Below, one piece after another: positions 24,613 to 32,778 of a DNA stretch of 64,000 nucleotides. The position numbers and the translations under genes were made by a program. The notes under the pieces are model-generated. The model made no database searches. It was not told the origin of the DNA and was given only the letters and a program-made list of their open reading frames with translations. This stretch comes from Clostridia bacterium (GTDB taxonomy: Bacteria > Bacillota > Clostridia > Oscillospirales > Acutalibacteraceae): contig JAKSQP010000008.1 in the NCBI GenBank assembly GCA_024404025.1, positions 31,308 through 95,307 on the forward strand. Reading direction: 5' to 3'. Within the stretch, counting starts at the first letter, position 1, and each line of letters starts with the position of its first letter.

Positions 24613-25850
24613 TTTTCAGCCACCTCTATTTCTGCGGTAATATCCGAATCAACGCCCGAAAAATCAACCGTTATTCTTTCCATTTCGGGCGGCCTAAGGA
24701 ATTGATATTTTTTCTCAAACACCGTTTTTTCTCCGCATTTTATTATGAGCCTGCAATTGCCGAGTTCTTCACGGCTTCTGAAATAAACGGTTGAGGCGGC
24801 GTTGTCCGCTTCCGTGTCTATGCTCTGCGGAACGATATACAGCATATTTTTACCGGCATTGAGAGCGACCCGGTTTCTCTTTGCTCTGCTGAATTTTGCC
24901 GCCGCTCTGCCTGCCTGCTCTCCGCTTTCGGAAACATAGTCAACAAGGTCGTTGACATGAAGTGCATTTCCGCAGGAGAAAACGCCGTCAACGGAAGTCA
25001 TAAGGCTTCCGTCACAGGAGGGTCCTTTTGTTTTAGGGTCAAGCTTAACGCCCAGACTTTCGGCAAGCTCGTTTTCGGGAATAAGTCCGACGGAAAGGAT
25101 AAGTCCGTCGCATTCAACGATTTTTTCTGTTCCGGCAACGGGATTCATTTTTTCGTCAACGGCTGAAATTTCAACCGCTTCAAGTCTTTCGTCACCGAAT
25201 ACTTTTGTAACGGTATGTGACAGATAAAGAGGAATGTCATAATCGTGAAGGCATTGATGTATGTTTCTCGTAAGGCCGGACGGAGTCGGTTTTGCCTCAT
25301 AAACGCCGATCACCTGCGCTCCTTCAAGAGTAAGACGGCGTGCCATAATAAGACCTATATCGCCGGAGCCGAGAATAACGCATTTTTTGACCGGAAGCTC
25401 GCCTAAAAGATTGGTGAAATTCTGCGCCGTGCCTGCGGTGAAAACGCCCGAAGGTCTTGTGCCGTGAATGGAAACCTGCTTTGCGGTTCTCTCACGGCAG
25501 CCCGTTGCAAGAATGAGAGTTTTTGATTCAAGCTTACGAACGCCGTTTCTGTTTACAACGGAAATTTCAAAGCCTTCATCGAGCTTTTTTATATTCGTAA
25601 CAAAAGTAAGAAGCAGAGCTTCAATGTTTTCTTTGCGGAATTCATCAATGAAAATCTCCGCATATTCGGGGCCTGAAAGCTTTTTGCCGAAGCGGACAAG
25701 ACCGAAGCCGTCGTGAATGCACTGCTTGAGGATGCCTCCGAGCCTTGCTTCACGCTCAATGAGAATTACTTTTGCTCCGTTTTTGTGAGCTTCAATTGCG
25801 GCGGCGAGGCCGGCGGGGCCTCCGCCGATAACGGCAACATCATATTTCAT
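24609..25850 (-). CDS. NAD(P)/FAD-dependent oxidoreductase of the GlpA/DUF1667 operon
   Basis: 413 residues. FAD motif GGGPAGLAAAIEA at 8-20, NAD motif CVILGSGDIGLIMARRL near 157, and a C-terminal FAD contact VFSCGNALHVNDLVDYVSESGEQAGRAA near 285. A Cys in ILKQCIHDGFG near 47 is conserved in this group. The family occurs between GlpA-like dehydrogenases and DUF1667 proteins and is a candidate electron acceptor unit linking a flavin dehydrogenase to NAD or a quinone-like carrier. The stop overlaps DUF1667 and the start overlaps the GlpA-like stop by four bases each. Confidence 0.85.
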   Translation of the reverse strand: MKYDVAVIGGGPAGLAAAIEAHKNGAKVILIEREARLGGILKQCIHDGFGLVRFGKKLSGPEYAEIFIDEFRKENIEALLLTFVTNIKKLDEGFEISVVNRNGVRKLESKTLILATGCRERTAKQVSIHGTRPSGVFTAGTAQNFTNLLGELPVKKCVILGSGDIGLIMARRLTLEGAQVIGVYEAKPTPSGLTRNIHQCLHDYDIPLYLSHTVTKVFGDERLEAVEISAVDEKMNPVAGTEKIVECDGLILSVGLIPENELAESLGVKLDPKTKGPSCDGSLMTSVDGVFSCGNALHVNDLVDYVSESGEQAGRAAAKFSRAKRNRVALNAGKNMLYIVPQSIDTEADNAASTVYFRSREELGNCRLIIKCGEKTVFEKKYQFLRPPEMERITVDFSGVDSDITAEIEVAEK

Positions 25851-27556
25851 CGTGATTCACCGCCTTTCGTTTTTCCGAAGCTGATAACCGCATCCGCTCC
25901 GCTTTTGCGTACCTGCGAAACGGGGATTCCCTGATGCTCCGCAATGATTTTCGTAACAAGAGGCGAGCAGAAGCCGCCCTGGCATCTGCCCATTCCGGGG
26001 CGAAGGCGTTTTTTGATTCCGTCAACCGTCGGAACACAGATGGGGGAGTTGAGGGCATCAATTATTTCACCTTTGCTGATTTCTTCGCAGCGGCAGACTA
26101 TTTCGCCGTAATCGGGATTCTTTTTGATTAGAGTGTCACGTTCTTCGGCGCTCATTTCTCTTAAAACGGGAATACCCTTGCGGATGGGATCATAGTTTTC
26201 GTTTTTCTTAACATTGCCGAGCATTTCAACTGCCATTTTTTCAATGTCGAGAGCAACTGCGGGAGCAGTTGTAAGACCGGGTGACTGAATGCAGGCGCAA
26301 TGGATGAGGTTTGAGGTCTTTCTGCCTTTTTCTATAACGAAATCCTCTTCAAAATTCGGGGCACGAACGCCCGTGAAATATGTGATTATATCTCTTTCGG
26401 TAAGGGACGGAACGGTTCCTCTCTGCTTGTCAAAAACGGTCTGAATGCTTTCACGGCGGGTGGCGTAATTCTCTTTTTCCCATGTTTCAACGGCATCCGG
26501 GCCTGCAAGTATATTGCCGTGAACCGTGTTGAGCAGTCCGCCGCCCTTTGTGTGTCCGCTGTTGACTTCGAGTTTTTTGATTGAGGCTATCGAACTGATA
26601 AGCTTTCCGGATTTCTTGTCGAGAATCGAATTTGTTCCTCTTCTCGGATGAATCGAATAGAAGCGGTCTTCCGCCATTTTTGCAATATCCTCTGCAAAAA
26701 CGCCTGCCGCATTGATAACGATTTTCGGCTTGACGGTGCCTCTGTTTGTTGAAACGGAAACGATTTTTCCGTTTTCGACCTTCATTCCCGTAACTGCGGT
26801 GTTCAGCGAAACCTTTGCGCCGTTCATAACCGCATTTTCGGCATAGGCAATGGTAAGACCGTAGGGGCAGACGCATCCCGCCATCGGATTATAGATAGCG
26901 TATTTGAAACTGCCGTTGAATTCGGGCTCTCTCTTTTTCAATTCTTCCCCGGAGATAACAACGGTATCGTCAATTCCGTCAACGAATTTTCTTTTGAGGG
27001 CATAAAGTCTGATTATCGGCTTGATCGCAGCCTGGTCGAAGCAGACATACTGTCCGCAGCGCTTGAACGGCACATCAAGCTCTTTGCAGACATCGGCGTA
27101 CATCCTGTTGCCTTTGATAATATATTTGTGTTTAAGTGAGCCTTTTGAAAGGTCGATTCCGGGATGCACTTCGCCGTCGTTTCTTCCGCTCGCCTGCATT
27201 GCAAGGTCGCTTTCTTTGTCAACGAGCAGAATGTTTATGTCCCATTTGCTCAGCTCTCTTGCGATGCTTGCGCCTGAAATTCCGCCGCCGATGATAAGCA
27301 CATCGGGAGCGGCTCCCTCAAGAGCGTTATCGCTTATTGCCGGAAGGCGCATCGGTTTTATTTCGGCGCCCGTGAATTTAACATCGTTAACAACATGGAT
27401 CCCGTGCTTTTTATCAACGCACATTGAGCAGACGGAAATAATTTCGTTCCAGTCTGCGCTTTCGCCCGTAACCGTGCGGACGCCTGCGGATGCGGTGACC
27501 TGATATTTGTTGCCGAAATCCTTTCTGATTTTCTTTTTCAAAGTTTTGAGATTCAA
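25847..27556 (-). CDS. GlpA-like FAD dehydrogenase with BFD [2Fe-2S] domain
   Basis: About 569 residues. After roughly 80 residues comes the FAD fold LIIGGGISGASIARELSKW of the glycerol-3-phosphate dehydrogenase/DAAO family; residues after about 470 contain VCRCEE and GRCQGGFC, the four-Cys BFD [2Fe-2S] domain found in anaerobic GlpA. It likely oxidises glycerol-3-phosphate or a similar polyol phosphate to DHAP, passing electrons to the next gene's product. Start chosen as TTG 27556 with GGGGAG ten bases upstream: an ATG at 27574 has no ribosome site, and a GTG at 27598 overlaps the -10 box. First gene of the operon 22508-27556. Confidence 0.8.
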   Translation of the reverse strand: MNLKTLKKKIRKDFGNKYQVTASAGVRTVTGESADWNEIISVCSMCVDKKHGIHVVNDVKFTGAEIKPMRLPAISDNALEGAAPDVLIIGGGISGASIARELSKWDINILLVDKESDLAMQASGRNDGEVHPGIDLSKGSLKHKYIIKGNRMYADVCKELDVPFKRCGQYVCFDQAAIKPIIRLYALKRKFVDGIDDTVVISGEELKKREPEFNGSFKYAIYNPMAGCVCPYGLTIAYAENAVMNGAKVSLNTAVTGMKVENGKIVSVSTNRGTVKPKIVINAAGVFAEDIAKMAEDRFYSIHPRRGTNSILDKKSGKLISSIASIKKLEVNSGHTKGGGLLNTVHGNILAGPDAVETWEKENYATRRESIQTVFDKQRGTVPSLTERDIITYFTGVRAPNFEEDFVIEKGRKTSNLIHCACIQSPGLTTAPAVALDIEKMAVEMLGNVKKNENYDPIRKGIPVLREMSAEERDTLIKKNPDYGEIVCRCEEISKGEIIDALNSPICVPTVDGIKKRLRPGMGRCQGGFCSPLVTKIIAEHQGIPVSQVRKSGADAVISFGKTKGGESR

Positions 27557-27589
27557 AAACGCCCATCTCCCCATTTTGAATATAATACA

Positions 27590-27617
27590 ATTATACACTA
27601 TACGATTATCAGGTCAA
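27590..27617 (-). promoter_or_regulatory. Promoter of the GlpA-like/DUF1667 operon
   Basis: On the minus strand TTGACC (27617-27612), a 16-base spacer and TATAAT (27595-27590). Transcription should start near 27583, which argues for a downstream start codon. Confidence 0.7.
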
Positions 27618-27732
27618 TATATTTAAATGCCATTTAAGAAAAATAATCATACATTTTATATAATTTGTCTGAAAATCGGCAAATTCAACAAAAAAATCCT
27701 TTTAAAATTTACACCCAAAAAGAAATATATTC

Positions 27733-27760
27733 TTGAAATAGAAATGTAATGGTTTATAAT
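27733..27760 (+). promoter_or_regulatory. Promoter of the Gfo/Idh/MocA gene at 27806
   Basis: TTGAAA (27733-27738), 16-base spacer, TATAAT (27755-27760). A short hairpin ACGGG/CCCGT lies in the leader just before the ribosome binding site. Confidence 0.65.
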
Positions 27761-27805
27761 GGAATTATCAACGGGTGCTGCCCGTCACCGAAAGGAGAAA
27801 CAATT

Positions 27806-28888
27806 ATGGAAAAAATCAGAGTCGGCATCATCGGATGCGGCGGAATCGCAAACGGAAAGCACATGCCTTCGATCAAGACCGTTAAAGAGGTTGAAATGGT
27901 TGCATTCTGCGATATCATTGAAGAAAAGGCAATCAAAGCAGCCAAGGATTACGGTACACCCGACGCAAAGGTTTATACAGATTATAAAGAGCTTCTCAAG
28001 GACGAAAGCATAACGGCAGTTCATGTCTGCACGCCCAACCGTTCACACAGTTTCATCACGATTGATGCTCTTGAGGCCGGCAAGCATGTTATGTGCGAAA
28101 AGCCGATGGCAAAGACCTATGCCGAAGCAAAGGCAATGTATGAAGCATCCGTAAGAACGGGCAAAAAGCTCACCATCGGTTATCAGAGCCGCTGGAGAGG
28201 CGATTCAATGTATCTTAAGCAGTGCTGCGAAAACGGCGAGCTCGGCGATATTTATTATGCAAGAGCAATTGCGCTTCGCAGAAGAGCAGTTCCCACATGG
28301 GGCGTTTTCCTCAATGAATATGAGCAGGGCGGCGGTCCGCTTATCGACATCGGAACTCACGCTCTCGACCTTACCCTCTGGATGATGAACAACTACAAGC
28401 CGAAGATGGTAGTAGGCACAAAATACAAAAAGCTCGGCGATCAGAAAAACGCCGCAAACGCATGGGGCGATTGGGATCCCGAAAAATATACGGTTGAGGA
28501 TTCGGCATTCGGATTCGTTGTTATGGAAAACGGAGCAACGATCAGCGTTGAATCAAGCTGGGCTCTCAACATTGCAGACCCCAGAGAAGCAATAACCCTC
28601 GTAGCGGGCGATAAGGGCGGAGCGGATATGATCGACGGCCTTCGTCTCAACTATGTAAAGAACGGCAGACAGGTTATCGAAAAGCCGAACTTCAATGCCG
28701 GCGGAGTTGCATTCTATGAGGGAGCAAGCGACAAGGCGGAAGTCCTTGAATGCCACGCTTTCTATGATGCAGTCATCAACGGCAAAGAAGTTGTAACAAA
28801 GCCCGAGCAGGCAATGGTTGTTACACAGATTCTCGAAGCCATTTACAAGTCAGCCGAAACAGGCAAGCCCGTTTATATTGACGACTGA
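27806..28888 (+). CDS. Gfo/Idh/MocA family oxidoreductase
   Basis: 360 residues from ATG 27806 (AAAGGAG upstream). Rossmann motif GIIGCGGIANGKH at 7-19, CEKP near 97, and GGGPLIDIGTHALDLTLW near 175 with the usual Asp and His. It probably oxidises a sugar or inositol with NAD(P). A promoter lies at 27733 and a terminator at 28897, so it is a single-gene unit, although related genes follow. It is similar in length and motifs to the protein at 5609-6670. Confidence 0.92.
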   Translation: MEKIRVGIIGCGGIANGKHMPSIKTVKEVEMVAFCDIIEEKAIKAAKDYGTPDAKVYTDYKELLKDESITAVHVCTPNRSHSFITIDALEAGKHVMCEKPMAKTYAEAKAMYEASVRTGKKLTIGYQSRWRGDSMYLKQCCENGELGDIYYARAIALRRRAVPTWGVFLNEYEQGGGPLIDIGTHALDLTLWMMNNYKPKMVVGTKYKKLGDQKNAANAWGDWDPEKYTVEDSAFGFVVMENGATISVESSWALNIADPREAITLVAGDKGGADMIDGLRLNYVKNGRQVIEKPNFNAGGVAFYEGASDKAEVLECHAFYDAVINGKEVVTKPEQAMVVTQILEAIYKSAETGKPVYIDD

Positions 28889-28896
28889 TAACATTT

Positions 28897-28930
28897 TCTG
28901 CGGAAGGCTTGTTCTTCCGCAGATTTTTTA
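28897..28930 (+). terminator. Rho-independent terminator
   Basis: A perfect 10-base-pair stem TCTGCGGAAG/CTTCCGCAGA with a seven-base loop, directly followed by a run of six T. Confidence 0.92.
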
Positions 28931-28950
28931 TTTGTTTTTTGAAAATTCTC

Positions 28951-28979
28951 TTGTATCTGCCTGAAAGGTATGATACTAT
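28951..28979 (+). promoter_or_regulatory. Promoter of the isomerase/dehydrogenase/kinase operon
   Basis: TTGTAT (28951-28956), 17-base spacer, TACTAT (28974-28979), 33 bases before the TTG start at 29012. Confidence 0.55.
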
Positions 28980-29011
28980 ATATTGTAAAGAATCAGCAAA
29001 GGGTGATTAAT

Positions 29012-29836
29012 TTGAAGCTTCCCGTAGCAGTTCAGCTCTATTCCGTCAGAGACGAAATGCAGAGCGATTTTTACGGCACGATCAAAAAAATGAAAGAGCT
29101 TGGTTATGACGGCATTGAATTCGCAGGTCTTTTCGGCGAAGACCCCGAAAAAATCAAGGCTTTCTGCGCAGAAATCGGAATCAATCCCATCTCTGCCCAT
29201 GTTCCTTATTACGATATGCTTGCGGATCCCGAAAAGGTGCTTGCAGACTATGCGGCAATCGGCTGCAGGTTTGTTGCCGTTCCTTATCTTACCGAAGAAT
29301 GCAGACCCGGAACCGACGGATTCGGCGCAACGGTTGAAGGTATCAGAAAAATTGCCGAAGCCGCAAAGAAGCTCGGCATTCAGCTTCTCTATCATAACCA
29401 CGATTTTGAATTCGTTAAGCTTGACGGAGAATATGCGCTCGATGTGCTTTATTCAACAATTCCCGAGGATCTTCTCAAAACGGAGATAGACACCTGCTGG
29501 GTAAATGTTGCCGGCGTTGATCCTGCCGAATATATTCTTAAATATTCAGATCGCTCTCCCGTTGTTCATCTCAAGGATTTTAAAAAGAGCGGCAATCAGA
29601 AGGGCGCTCTTTATAAGCTTATCGGCATTGATGACGATGAAGAGCAGGAGGATGAAGACGCATTTTCATTTATGCCCGTCGGCCACGGAATGCAGGATAT
29701 GCCTTCAATTCTTGCAGCGTCTGAAAAAGCAGGTGCGCAGTGGGTCGTTGTTGAGCAGGATAATCCTGCAAAGGGCAGCACTCCTCTTGAATCGGTAAAG
29801 CTCAGCAGAGAATATCTTAAAGCTCTCGGCTGGTAA
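29012..29836 (+). CDS. Sugar phosphate isomerase/epimerase (xylose isomerase-like TIM barrel)
   Basis: 274 residues. Start TTG 29012 is preceded by AAAGGGTGATT and the product begins MKLPVAVQLYSVRDEM, the family's normal first strand; longer forms would overlap the promoter. The AP-endonuclease-2 TIM barrel shows GYDGIEFAGLFG near 30, LLYHNHDFEF near 125, EIDTCWVNVAG near 155 and VVHLKDF near 180, which together give the metal-binding Glu, His and Asp. Such enzymes isomerise or epimerise keto sugars or inosose and often sit beside Gfo/Idh/MocA dehydrogenases, as here (27 bases apart). Confidence 0.9.
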   Translation: MKLPVAVQLYSVRDEMQSDFYGTIKKMKELGYDGIEFAGLFGEDPEKIKAFCAEIGINPISAHVPYYDMLADPEKVLADYAAIGCRFVAVPYLTEECRPGTDGFGATVEGIRKIAEAAKKLGIQLLYHNHDFEFVKLDGEYALDVLYSTIPEDLLKTEIDTCWVNVAGVDPAEYILKYSDRSPVVHLKDFKKSGNQKGALYKLIGIDDDEEQEDEDAFSFMPVGHGMQDMPSILAASEKAGAQWVVVEQDNPAKGSTPLESVKLSREYLKALGW

Positions 29837-29862
29837 AAATATTAAATTGCGAGGTAAAAGTT

Positions 29863-31005
29863 ATGTCAGAAAATATTCTTGACGCTTTCAAAGAAGATCA
29901 CAGCAGCGAAAAAGAAAGAGATTATTCAAATAAGGTCAGAGTCGGAATCATCGGCACGGGCTGGATCGCAGAAGCTCACGTAAAGGCATATCAGAAATGC
30001 CCCGATGTTGAAATCGTTGCTCTTGCAGACCTTATTCCCGGCAAGGCAGAGGCATTCTGCAAAAGATACAATGTAGGCGATAACATCACATTCTTCCCCA
30101 GCCACAAGGAGCTTGTTGATTCGGGAATGTGCGATGCAGTCAGCGTTTGCACATATAATGCGACTCACGCAGAATGCACGATCTATGCTCTCAATCACGG
30201 TTTGAGCGTTCTTCTTGAAAAGCCCATGTGCGTTACTCTTGACGAGGCAGTTGAAATCTGCAAGGCCGAGAAGGCAAACAAGGGCGTTCTTTCGATCGGC
30301 TTCCAGCCCAGATTCGACGAAAATATGAAGATGCTCAAAAAGGTTGTTCAGAGCGGCGAGCTCGGCAAGATTTATTATATTCAGACCGGCGGCGGAAGAA
30401 GAAGAGGCATTCCCACTCCCTTCGGCACATCCTTTATTCAGAAGGATACAGCAGGCCTCGGCGCTCTCGGCGACATCGGCTGCTATTCGCTCGATATGGT
30501 TCTCAACTCGATCGGCTATCCCAAGCCGCTTACCGTTACCGGATATAAGTCCGATTTCTTCGGCAAGGATCCCTCATACGAGCATCACGATGTTTTCGGC
30601 GTTGATGACTTCGCAGCAGGCTTTGTTCGCCTTGAAGGCGGCATCATCCTTGACTTCAGAATCGCATGGGCTATGAACCTTGACACCCCGGGTGACACAA
30701 TCATTATGGGCACGAAGGGCTCAGTCAGAGTTCCCTCAACCGAATGCTGGAACGGCAGCATCGGCGGTCCCCTTGTTATCTATCACGAAATCGCAGGCGA
30801 GCAGATCCAGACCGTTATTCCCGAAAAGAAGAATAACGTTGATTGCTTCGACATTAAGATCCGCTCCTTCATTGATGCAGTAAAAGAAGGCGGAGAAGCT
30901 CCCGTTCCCTGCGGACAGATTCTTTACAATCAGGCGATCATTGACGGTATTTCACGCTCCGCCGAGCTCGGCAGAGAAATTGAAATCGTCATTCCCGAAA
31001 TATAA
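29863..31005 (+). CDS. Gfo/Idh/MocA family oxidoreductase
   Basis: 380 residues. The N-terminal 20 residues are an extra charged stretch before the Rossmann motif VGIIGTGWIAEAHVKAY. LEKPMCV near 118 is the family motif and GLGALGDIGCYSLDMVL near 195 contributes to the active site. NAD(P)-dependent sugar or cyclitol dehydrogenase. It follows the isomerase gene and precedes a P-loop kinase by 19 bases. Codon use here is richer in C-ending codons than in many neighbours, which suggests strong expression (inference). Confidence 0.92.
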   Translation: MSENILDAFKEDHSSEKERDYSNKVRVGIIGTGWIAEAHVKAYQKCPDVEIVALADLIPGKAEAFCKRYNVGDNITFFPSHKELVDSGMCDAVSVCTYNATHAECTIYALNHGLSVLLEKPMCVTLDEAVEICKAEKANKGVLSIGFQPRFDENMKMLKKVVQSGELGKIYYIQTGGGRRRGIPTPFGTSFIQKDTAGLGALGDIGCYSLDMVLNSIGYPKPLTVTGYKSDFFGKDPSYEHHDVFGVDDFAAGFVRLEGGIILDFRIAWAMNLDTPGDTIIMGTKGSVRVPSTECWNGSIGGPLVIYHEIAGEQIQTVIPEKKNNVDCFDIKIRSFIDAVKEGGEAPVPCGQILYNQAIIDGISRSAELGREIEIVIPEI

Positions 31006-31024
31006 TTAACGGAGGTTAAACACT

Positions 31025-31588
31025 ATGGTATTGGCCGCAGTTGGCAAAAACGGAACAGGCAAGGATTTCTTCCTTGAATATGTTGCAAAAACTTACGGAT
31101 TCCCCATGATTTCAATCGGAGATGTTGTCAGAGAGCTTGCAGCAAAAGACGGTCTTGAGCTCACAAGAGACAATCTTCACGCAACATCAAAGAAGTATAT
31201 GTCCGAAAACGGACAGACTTTCTTCCCCGAAATGATCGTTAAAAAGATCAAGGAATCAGACAGCCCCAACTTCCTTGTATCGGGCATCCGTCCCCCTTCA
31301 GATATCGAAGTTTTCAAGAAGGCTTTCGGCGACAAGTTCGTTCTCGTTGATGTTGTTATCAGCGATGATGAGGTCCGTTATCAGAGAATGCTCGCAAGAG
31401 GCTCCGAAAGAGACGGCAAGAGCGTTGAAAAGCTTCGTGAAAACGATGTTCACGAGGAAGAGATTTTCCACACCAGCGAATCGGAAAAAATGGCCGACTA
31501 TATTCTGAATAATGACGGCTCAATTGACGATTTCTATGCAGGCGTTAAGGATTTCTACGAAAATTATCTCAAGGCAAAGCTTGACTGA
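31025..31588 (+). CDS. P-loop nucleoside/nucleotide kinase-like protein
   Basis: 187 residues. Walker A is GKNGTGKD at 7-14 in a kinase-type fold; SIGDVVRELA near 36 and a lid-like stretch MLARGSERDGKS near 118 resemble dephospho-CoA kinase, adenylate kinase and the archaeal UPF0200 family. The substrate is not identifiable. ATG 31025 follows CGGAGG. It ends the operon with the isomerase and dehydrogenase genes and is followed by a terminator at 31619, so a role with a sugar-derived or nucleotide-linked metabolite is possible, or simple co-expression. Confidence 0.7.
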   Translation: MVLAAVGKNGTGKDFFLEYVAKTYGFPMISIGDVVRELAAKDGLELTRDNLHATSKKYMSENGQTFFPEMIVKKIKESDSPNFLVSGIRPPSDIEVFKKAFGDKFVLVDVVISDDEVRYQRMLARGSERDGKSVEKLRENDVHEEEIFHTSESEKMADYILNNDGSIDDFYAGVKDFYENYLKAKLD

Positions 31589-31618
31589 TAAGTTTTCGGG
31601 AATAAAACATATTGAAAA

Positions 31619-31656
31619 ATCCGGGATCCGCATTTCGTGGATCCCGGATAATTTTT
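31619..31656 (+). terminator. Rho-independent terminator
   Basis: Stem of 11 perfect pairs (ATCCGGGATCC/GGATCCCGGAT) extended by two more, then AATTTTTTT. Lies just before the convergent gene ending at 31671. Confidence 0.92.
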
Positions 31657-31670
31657 TTGCCCGGATGAAT

Positions 31671-32768
31671 TTAAATAACGGGTATTTCAAGATTTGCGCC
31701 GTTCAGCTCTGCGGACCGGCTTGCGATGATTCCCGGAAGAGACATTTTAATTGCAAAATCCACATCCAGAACGGGTTTCTTGTTTTCAAGCACGCAATCG
31801 ACAAAATCCGCAAACATAACCGAATCCGCTCCGCCGTGGCCGAAAGCGCTGCTGTTGCCGTATTCGTCAAGATATTTTGCGGTTACGGGGATTTCGATTT
31901 TCTGCGAAAAAGTGCCGGGTATGCTTGAAAGATTCGCAAAGCTGTGAGCGTCGTCAACTACCGTGCGTCTGTCCGTTTCGATAGAACCTCTTGTGCCGCA
32001 AAGGCGATAATTATGATCATAGCTCGTGTATGCTCCGAAGCTGACAAGGAGTTTTATCACAGCGCCTTTTTCGGTTTTGAAAATAGCGATCGAGGTTGCG
32101 TTCTTTTTGGGGAAATAAGGGTTATATTCTATATCTGCGTTCATGCAGGATACGCTGACACAGCGGTCATTCATTATATAGAGAAGAGGACCGAGCTCGT
32201 GAGTTGTATATTTTATTGCAGGATTAAATGTGCGCCAATGACCTTCGGGATAATTATCAGGCGCAAAATTTTCGGGATCTATGCTGTGGAGATATTCCGC
32301 TTCGGCAAAAACAACATCTCCGAATTCGCCTTTTTCACGCATTTTTTTCCATGTTTCGATAAACGCCCAGTAGCAGCAGTTTTCCGCAGCCATATAGATT
32401 AAATCGGGATGCTCCGAAACGATTTTTTTTAGCTCATAGGCTTCTTCAACAGTTGTGATCGACGGAATTTCGCTCAGTACGTGTTTGCCGGCTTCGAGAG
32501 CCTTTTTAACTATCGGCACATGATATATTGCTTCAGTTGCAACGATTACGGCATCAATATCCATTTCAAGCATCCGGTCATAATCGGTCAGATACTCAAC
32601 ATCCGTTTTGCCCAGAGATTCAAAATATTCTTTGCAGTGAGCAAGTACTTTTTCATTATGGTCGCAGGCGGCGACTATTTTACATTTCGGATTCTGAAAT
32701 CCGCAGGCTGCAACCGCAGCGCCTCTTCCGCTGCCGACAACTCCGCAGCGTAAAATTTGGTTATCCAT
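31671..32768 (-). CDS. Gfo/Idh/MocA family oxidoreductase
   Basis: 365 residues. Rossmann motif GVVGSGRGAAVAACGF at 9-24; the family motif is changed from EKP to SEIP near 97 (LSEIPSITT), so the Lys usually conserved there is absent. Later YTTHELGPLLYI near 190 supplies the active-site His region. The loss of the Lys suggests an unusual catalytic set or a non-redox member such as a glycosidase-type Gfo protein. It is the last gene of the leftward unit with the GPH transporter and GH31 enzyme, so it probably acts on the released sugar. Confidence 0.85.
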   Translation of the reverse strand: MDNQILRCGVVGSGRGAAVAACGFQNPKCKIVAACDHNEKVLAHCKEYFESLGKTDVEYLTDYDRMLEMDIDAVIVATEAIYHVPIVKKALEAGKHVLSEIPSITTVEEAYELKKIVSEHPDLIYMAAENCCYWAFIETWKKMREKGEFGDVVFAEAEYLHSIDPENFAPDNYPEGHWRTFNPAIKYTTHELGPLLYIMNDRCVSVSCMNADIEYNPYFPKKNATSIAIFKTEKGAVIKLLVSFGAYTSYDHNYRLCGTRGSIETDRRTVVDDAHSFANLSSIPGTFSQKIEIPVTAKYLDEYGNSSAFGHGGADSVMFADFVDCVLENKKPVLDVDFAIKMSLPGIIASRSAELNGANLEIPVI

Positions 32769-32778
32769 AATGTTCTCC

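Noticed and set aside
27770..27790. Short ACGGG/CCCGT hairpin in the leader of the 27806 gene as a riboswitch or attenuator
   Set aside because: Only five base pairs, no conserved aptamer pattern and no T run.
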